A stretch of 25,773 nt of DNA. Source: Desulfovibrio sp. UBA6121. GTDB lineage: Bacteria; Desulfobacterota; Desulfovibrionia; Desulfovibrionales; Desulfovibrionaceae. The notes beneath the pieces were generated by a model that worked only from the letters and a program-made list of their open reading frames with translations, was not told the origin of the DNA and ran no database searches. The stretch spans positions 1 through 25,773 of the forward strand of contig DIVX01000110.1 in the NCBI GenBank assembly GCA_002422505.1, given 5' to 3'. Below are positions 21,477 through 25,773 of the stretch, in pieces. Position 1 is the first letter of the stretch. Each line of letters opens with the position of its first letter. Both the position numbers and the translations under genes were made by a program.

Positions 21477-22790
21477 ATGCCTGAAAAACTCTTGCTCGCA
21501 CTTGAGGCCGAAACAGCGGCCTTCCTCGCCAAGTGGGAGCGCGGCATGGAGCTGGCGGGCTATCTGCAATCCACCACGGCCAAGCGCGAGGACTGCATCC
21601 GTTCATACCTCGGCTTTCTGGAGCCCGTTTGGACCAGGCTCGAACAAGGCCTGCCCAGCGATTTTTCGACGCTGCTCCAAAATCCCGGGGGCTGGGCCGA
21701 CCCGGTCATCGCCATGGCCCGGCGGCACCGCCTGCGCGGCATTACGCCCGAAATGTTCGTGGGCTGTTTCCTTACCCTGACGCAGGCCATTGAGGAGATC
21801 CTTTCCGGCATGGAGGCGCCAGCCGCGCGCAAGCTTGCCGCCGTGCTGCTCATCCGCCGCTACGCCGACGCTTTGACGACCCTGCTGGTGGCCGACGCCG
21901 CCCTGGTGGGCGAAAACGAGCTGCATGCCCGGCTCGACGCCTCCAACCGGCAGCTCACCCTGGAAAAGAACAAGTTCGAGAACATCTTCGCCGCCACCTC
22001 CGACCTGGTGCTCGTCACCGACGCCGAGGGCCGTGTCACCGAGGCCAACGCGGCCGCCCGCGTGTTTCTGGATGAGAACCGCTGCGTTGGCGCCACGGTC
22101 TGGGAGGCCCTGGGCCTGGAGGGCGCGGACATGGCCGAGCTTCTCGCCTACTATCCTCCCGGCGCGCCGCACGAGGTCAGCCTCTACGGCGACGCATACT
22201 ACTTCGAGCTGAGCATCGCCCCGCTCCAGGGCGTCAGCCTGGCCTCGCGCGGCTACCTGTTCCTGCTCACCAACATCACCATCCACGTGCGCCACCGCGA
22301 GGCGCTGGTGGGCAAGGTGGCCGAGCGCACCGCCGAGCTGGAGGCGGAAAAGGCCCGCCTGGTGGAAATGAACATCACCCTGCGCAACGTCATCAGCTCC
22401 ATCAAGCGCGAGCGAGAGGAACTGCTGGAAGGTCTGGCCCGGCAGGTGCAGCAGGTGTTCCTGCCCTCGCTGGCGCGCTTTCAGCAAGAGCCCTCGTCCG
22501 AGGTGCGCCGCGCCTACGCCGACATCCTGGCCGACCAGCTCACGCGGCTGTGCGGCGGGGCCGAGGGCGAGGACGCCCGGCTGCTCCGGCTAACACCCAT
22601 GGAGCTGCGCGTTTGCCAGTTCATCCAGGCCGGCCGCCGCACCAAGGACATTGCCGAAACGCTCAACCTCTCCGTGGAAACCATCCAGACGCACCGCAAG
22701 AATATCCGAAAAAAGCTGAACCTCAAGGGCGGCAACGCCAATCTCTTCTCGTTCCTGCGCGGTAGGAAGAACGCCGCCGCCGGGCAATAA
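21477..22790 (+). CDS. PAS-domain LuxR-type transcriptional regulator
   Basis: 437 residues. A helical N-terminal domain (about 1-165) resembles RsbR-type sensor domains. A PAS domain (about 170-300; NIFAATSDLVLVTDAEG) and a coiled coil (~305-350; KVAERTAELEAEKARLVEM) follow. The C-terminal LuxR/GerE helix-turn-helix is LTPMELRVCQFIQAGRRTK with NLSVETIQTHRKNIRKKL. There is no TM segment or receiver domain, so it probably senses a ligand directly in the cytoplasm and binds DNA. GGAG six bases upstream sets ATG 21477. It lies immediately before the TorD/molybdoenzyme pair and is the likely local regulator. Its own promoter must lie in the 41-bp gap or inside the divergent gene. Confidence 0.88.
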   Translation: MPEKLLLALEAETAAFLAKWERGMELAGYLQSTTAKREDCIRSYLGFLEPVWTRLEQGLPSDFSTLLQNPGGWADPVIAMARRHRLRGITPEMFVGCFLTLTQAIEEILSGMEAPAARKLAAVLLIRRYADALTTLLVADAALVGENELHARLDASNRQLTLEKNKFENIFAATSDLVLVTDAEGRVTEANAAARVFLDENRCVGATVWEALGLEGADMAELLAYYPPGAPHEVSLYGDAYYFELSIAPLQGVSLASRGYLFLLTNITIHVRHREALVGKVAERTAELEAEKARLVEMNITLRNVISSIKREREELLEGLARQVQQVFLPSLARFQQEPSSEVRRAYADILADQLTRLCGGAEGEDARLLRLTPMELRVCQFIQAGRRTKDIAETLNLSVETIQTHRKNIRKKLNLKGGNANLFSFLRGRKNAAAGQ

Positions 22791-22899
22791 TCAGGGAGTC
22801 CCGCCTACCCAACTTCTCCCCGATTTCTCCTCTTTGATTTCTTCGCCTTCTGCTCCAGTCAAGAGATGCACGAGAAGCATCAGCGACCTGGAGCGGCCC

Positions 22900-23535
22900 A
22901 TGAGCAACACTGACGACACCGGCGCACTGACACGCGGCCTGCGGGACTTTTTTGCAGCGGCGAACGGGACGGACCTGGCCCAAGCCTACGCCCGCATTGC
23001 CGCACACTGCGAAGCGCCCCCCCCACCGGACAACTGGGACGAGACGGAGTTTGCCTTCAACCGGCTCTTCGTCGGCCCCGGTCCCCTGGCCGCGCCCCCC
23101 TTCTCCTCGGTCTACCTCGACCCGGAGCCCAAGCTCATGGGCCGCTCCACGTCGCTGGTGCGCGCCGTGCACCAGGCCCTCGGCCTTCAGTCCGCTTGGT
23201 TTGGCAGCGTGCCCGACGACCACCTCGCCGTGGAGCTGGACACGGCCCTGGCCCTGAACGCGCTGGCAGCCAAAGCCCTGGCGAACGCAGAGCTGGCCGA
23301 GCTGCGCCGCTACTTCATGGTTGGGCACATGGGCCGCTGGGTGCCGCTCTTTGCGGACCGGGTTCTGGCGCAGCACCCCCAGCCCGGGCCCATCGTTACG
23401 GCCATACGCAGGCTGGAGCTTTGGCTTGCAGAGCAGATAGCCGCCCTGCCGCCGGAGCGCAGCGGGCCCAAGAAGGCCAAAACAGCCCAATCGTTCTCAA
23501 ACCTTCAATTGGCAACAGGAGGAAACAACGCATGA
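22900..23535 (+). CDS. TorD/DmsD-family molybdoenzyme chaperone
   Basis: 211 residues, all-helical, with the family segment ETEFAFNRLFVGPGPLAAPP followed by SSVYLDPEPKLMG, and a later GHMGRWVPLFADRV corresponding to the conserved helix of TorD proteins. Such proteins bind the Tat signal and apo-form of a DMSO-reductase-family enzyme in the cytoplasm and hold it until molybdenum cofactor is inserted. ATG 22900 follows GGAG and removes an unlikely Ser-rich leader. The stop overlaps the start of the molybdoenzyme gene (ATGA), so chaperone and client are translated together, which strongly supports the role. Confidence 0.88.
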   Translation: MSNTDDTGALTRGLRDFFAAANGTDLAQAYARIAAHCEAPPPPDNWDETEFAFNRLFVGPGPLAAPPFSSVYLDPEPKLMGRSTSLVRAVHQALGLQSAWFGSVPDDHLAVELDTALALNALAAKALANAELAELRRYFMVGHMGRWVPLFADRVLAQHPQPGPIVTAIRRLELWLAEQIAALPPERSGPKKAKTAQSFSNLQLATGGNNA

Positions 23536-25773
23536 GCGGATGGGACAGAACCAAGATGGAGCGGACGCTGGAGAACGGCGTGTCGCGGCGCAGCTTCCTC
23601 AAGGGCCTGGCGCTCACCGGCGCGGCGGCGGCAGCTCCCTGCCTGCTCCTGCGCGCCCTCACGGCCGAAGCCACGCAACGCTTCGGCGACGGCTACCAGG
23701 TCTTTCGCAACGCCTGCCCGCGCAACTGCTACGACACCTGCTCCATAAAGAGCTTCGTCAAGGACGGGGTGGTGCGTTTTGTGGAAGGCGCGCCGGAATC
23801 GACCTACACCAACGGCGGCCTGTGCGTGAAGGGCAATTCCTACGTGCGCTATGCCTACAGCCCGGACCGCATCAAATACCCCATGCTCCAGGAAGGGCGC
23901 GGCACGGGCAAGTGGCGCCGCATTTCCTGGGACGAGGCCATGGACCGCATCGCCAGGAAGATGCTGGAGTTGAAGCAGCAGGACGGTTCGCTGCTCGGCC
24001 TGGCGCTTACAAAATATTCCGGCAACTTCGGCATTACGAACTATGGAGTGGAGGGGCTCATGTCGAGCCTGGGCTACACCACGCGCATGGTGGGCACGCC
24101 CTGCTGGCCGGCCGGCATCGACGCCCAGAACTACGACATGGGCAACATGTGGTGCAACGACCCCGAGGACATGGCCCAAAGCCGCTACATCGTCATCTGG
24201 GGGGCGAACCCCGCCTGGTGCTCGGTGCACAGCATGAAGTACATCTATGCCGCGCGCGAAGCCGGGGCCAAGATCGTGGTCATCGACCCGGTGCTGACCC
24301 AGACCGCGGCCAAGGCCGACGAGTTTTGGCAGGTGACCCCCGGCACGGATGGCGCGCTGGCCCTCGGCATGTGCCGCCACATCCTCGACGAGGAGCTTTA
24401 CGACAAGGCCTGGGTCGCGGCCAACTCCGTCGGCTTCGAGGAGTTCGCGGTCTACCTGCGCGCCAACGTCACAGTGGAGTGGGCGGCCAGTGTCTCGGGC
24501 GTTGCGGCCGGGCGTATCCGTGCCGTGGCCGAGGAGTTCGCCCGCGCCAAGCCCGGCACCATCTGGATCGGCTATGGCATGCAGCGCCATGTGAACGGCG
24601 GCGCGTCCGTGCGTTCCATCGACGCGCTCGTGGCCATGACCGGGAACATCGGAAAAATCGGCGGCGGCGCGCGCTATGGCCATTTGCAGACCTGGGGCTT
24701 CAACTACCACGCCATGATCCGCAAGCCGCCCGAGGGCTCGGTGGGCTTTGTCGGCGAGAGCGGACCCAAGGGCGAGTTCGATTTCGCAGGCGGAGCCGCA
24801 GCGGTGAAGTACACCGACCGCGCGCTGAACATCAACAAGACCGCGCAAGAAATCCTCGACGCCAAGGACCCGGCCATCCGCATGCTTTGGGTCTCGTGCA
24901 AGAACGTTCTTTCCCAGGACTTTGACCGCAACAAGATGCTTGAGGCCTTCAAGAAGCTCGACATGGTCGTGGTGGTGGACCACTTCTTCAACCAGACCGT
25001 GGAGCAGGCGGACATCGTGTTGCCCGTGACCACCATCTTCGAGGAATGGACCGTCAACGTGTCCTACTGGCACTATTGGCTGTCGCTCAACGAGCAGGCC
25101 GTCAAGCCCCTGTTCGAGGCCAAGAGCAACATCGAGATCGCGGCGGCCTTGTCCAGGCGCATGAACGAACTCTCCCCCGGCTCTTGCACCTTTCCCACAG
25201 AGCTGGACACCAAGGACTGGCTGGAGAAGGAATTCAACAAAAAGGTCTATGAGCTGTTCGGCATCAGGAGCTGGGAGGAACTGCGCCAGGGTCCGGTGAA
25301 GGCGAAGATGCCCCAGGCCGCCTGGAGCGACCTTACGTTCGCCACGCCATCCAAGAAGTACGAGTTCAAGTCCGAGCTGTGCGCCAAGAACGGCCACAAC
25401 GCCCTGCCGGTGTATGTTGAAGGCCGCAAGCCCTACGATAAGCTGCGGCTTTTGACCCCGCACAGCAAGTTCAACATCCATTCGCAGTTCCAGAACCTGG
25501 ACTGGATGATGGGCTTCAACCCCGCGCCCGTGGTTTATGTGCACCCGCTCGTGGCTGCCGAGCGCGCCATCAAGGACGGCGACCAGGTGCGCGTGTTCAA
25601 CAAGACCGGCGAGGTGCGGCTCACAGCGCGCATCACCGCCAACGTGGCCCGCGACACCCTGCTCATGTACGAGGGCTGGTACAAGGGGCTTGCCTTCAAC
25701 TGCCAGAACCTTGTGGACGACGCCTCAGCCGACATGGGCAAGTTCAAAACCGGCGCGCCGGGCGTGGCCATCC
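23532..25773 (+). CDS. Tat-exported molybdopterin oxidoreductase, DMSO reductase family (partial)
   Basis: 747 codons are in the window and the gene continues past the right edge. The Tat signal is SRRSFLKGLALTGAAA (18-33). A [4Fe-4S] motif follows: C62-x3-C66-x3-C70-x27-C98. C191 in GTPCWPAG stands where the family's molybdenum ligand usually lies, which would mean Cys rather than Ser or Sec coordination. Further cofactor segments are IVIWGANPAW, VVIDPVLTQTAAKADEF and, near the end, the dinucleotide-binding domain beginning LRLLTPHSKFNIHSQFQ. AGGAGG at 23517-23522 and the overlap with the chaperone gene fix ATG 23532. The layout suits a periplasmic catalytic subunit; an iron-sulfur or membrane subunit would be expected downstream. 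The substrate (S-oxide, polysulfide/thiosulfate or other) cannot be read from what is visible. Confidence 0.93.
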   Translation, partial: MSGWDRTKMERTLENGVSRRSFLKGLALTGAAAAAPCLLLRALTAEATQRFGDGYQVFRNACPRNCYDTCSIKSFVKDGVVRFVEGAPESTYTNGGLCVKGNSYVRYAYSPDRIKYPMLQEGRGTGKWRRISWDEAMDRIARKMLELKQQDGSLLGLALTKYSGNFGITNYGVEGLMSSLGYTTRMVGTPCWPAGIDAQNYDMGNMWCNDPEDMAQSRYIVIWGANPAWCSVHSMKYIYAAREAGAKIVVIDPVLTQTAAKADEFWQVTPGTDGALALGMCRHILDEELYDKAWVAANSVGFEEFAVYLRANVTVEWAASVSGVAAGRIRAVAEEFARAKPGTIWIGYGMQRHVNGGASVRSIDALVAMTGNIGKIGGGARYGHLQTWGFNYHAMIRKPPEGSVGFVGESGPKGEFDFAGGAAAVKYTDRALNINKTAQEILDAKDPAIRMLWVSCKNVLSQDFDRNKMLEAFKKLDMVVVVDHFFNQTVEQADIVLPVTTIFEEWTVNVSYWHYWLSLNEQAVKPLFEAKSNIEIAAALSRRMNELSPGSCTFPTELDTKDWLEKEFNKKVYELFGIRSWEELRQGPVKAKMPQAAWSDLTFATPSKKYEFKSELCAKNGHNALPVYVEGRKPYDKLRLLTPHSKFNIHSQFQNLDWMMGFNPAPVVYVHPLVAAERAIKDGDQVRVFNKTGEVRLTARITANVARDTLLMYEGWYKGLAFNCQNLVDDASADMGKFKTGAPGVAI

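Noticed and set aside
23505..25544. 679-aa minus-strand open frame
   Set aside because: It is the antisense shadow of the molybdoenzyme, which has complete Tat, iron-sulfur and cofactor motifs.

Overview
The window is high-GC, mostly coding bacterial DNA. An FprA/ROO-type flavodiiron protein, kinase-less 7TM sensors, PAS-LuxR and sigma-54 regulators and a Tat-exported molybdoenzyme together suggest a strictly anaerobic Desulfovibrio-like sulfate reducer (Desulfovibrionaceae). This is inference from gene content; there is no rRNA marker. No rRNA, tRNA, CRISPR array, insertion sequence or replication origin was seen.

Layout. 1-586 (-) is the start of a flavodiiron protein. Diverging from it, 712-3308 (+) holds a LigB-type dioxygenase followed by queD, queE and queC, three of the enzymes that make preQ0 for 7-deazaguanine bases. 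Two strong hairpins separate queC from a solitary, host-like phage terminase large subunit (4945-3503, -). 5238-8475 (+) is a histidine kinase and sigma-54 response regulator pair, joined by an 83/84-bp tandem duplication that copies the regulator's ribosome-binding site and first codons. A nucleoside 2-deoxyribosyltransferase follows at 8674. 11753-9414 (-) encodes a 7TM receptor with PAS and an unrecognised C-terminal domain but no kinase. 13347-12135 (-) encodes a cytoplasmic PAS/GAF-like sensor.

The most interesting part is 13659-20660 (+). It looks like one operon: a GntR regulator, a small twin-arginine-like protein, an 11-TM Trp/Tyr/His-rich membrane protein of unknown family, a Tat-exported metallo-beta-lactamase-fold protein, a COG0523/CobW GTPase with a ~275-residue unrecognised N-terminal extension, and a dedicated ExbB-ExbD-mini-TonB motor. 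The inferred theme is an envelope metal- or cofactor-dependent function: the MBL protein needs metals, the GTPase could deliver metal, and the TonB motor could power outer-membrane uptake. The substrate is unknown.

From 20962 to the right edge there is a small secreted beta-rich protein (-), a divergent PAS-LuxR regulator, a TorD-like chaperone and a Tat-exported [4Fe-4S]/molybdopterin oxidoreductase that runs off the window. The last three look like a regulated respiratory oxidoreductase module.

The intergenic DNA is rich in short tandem 12-mers, GC-rich hairpins and at least one dispersed REP-like element present twice.
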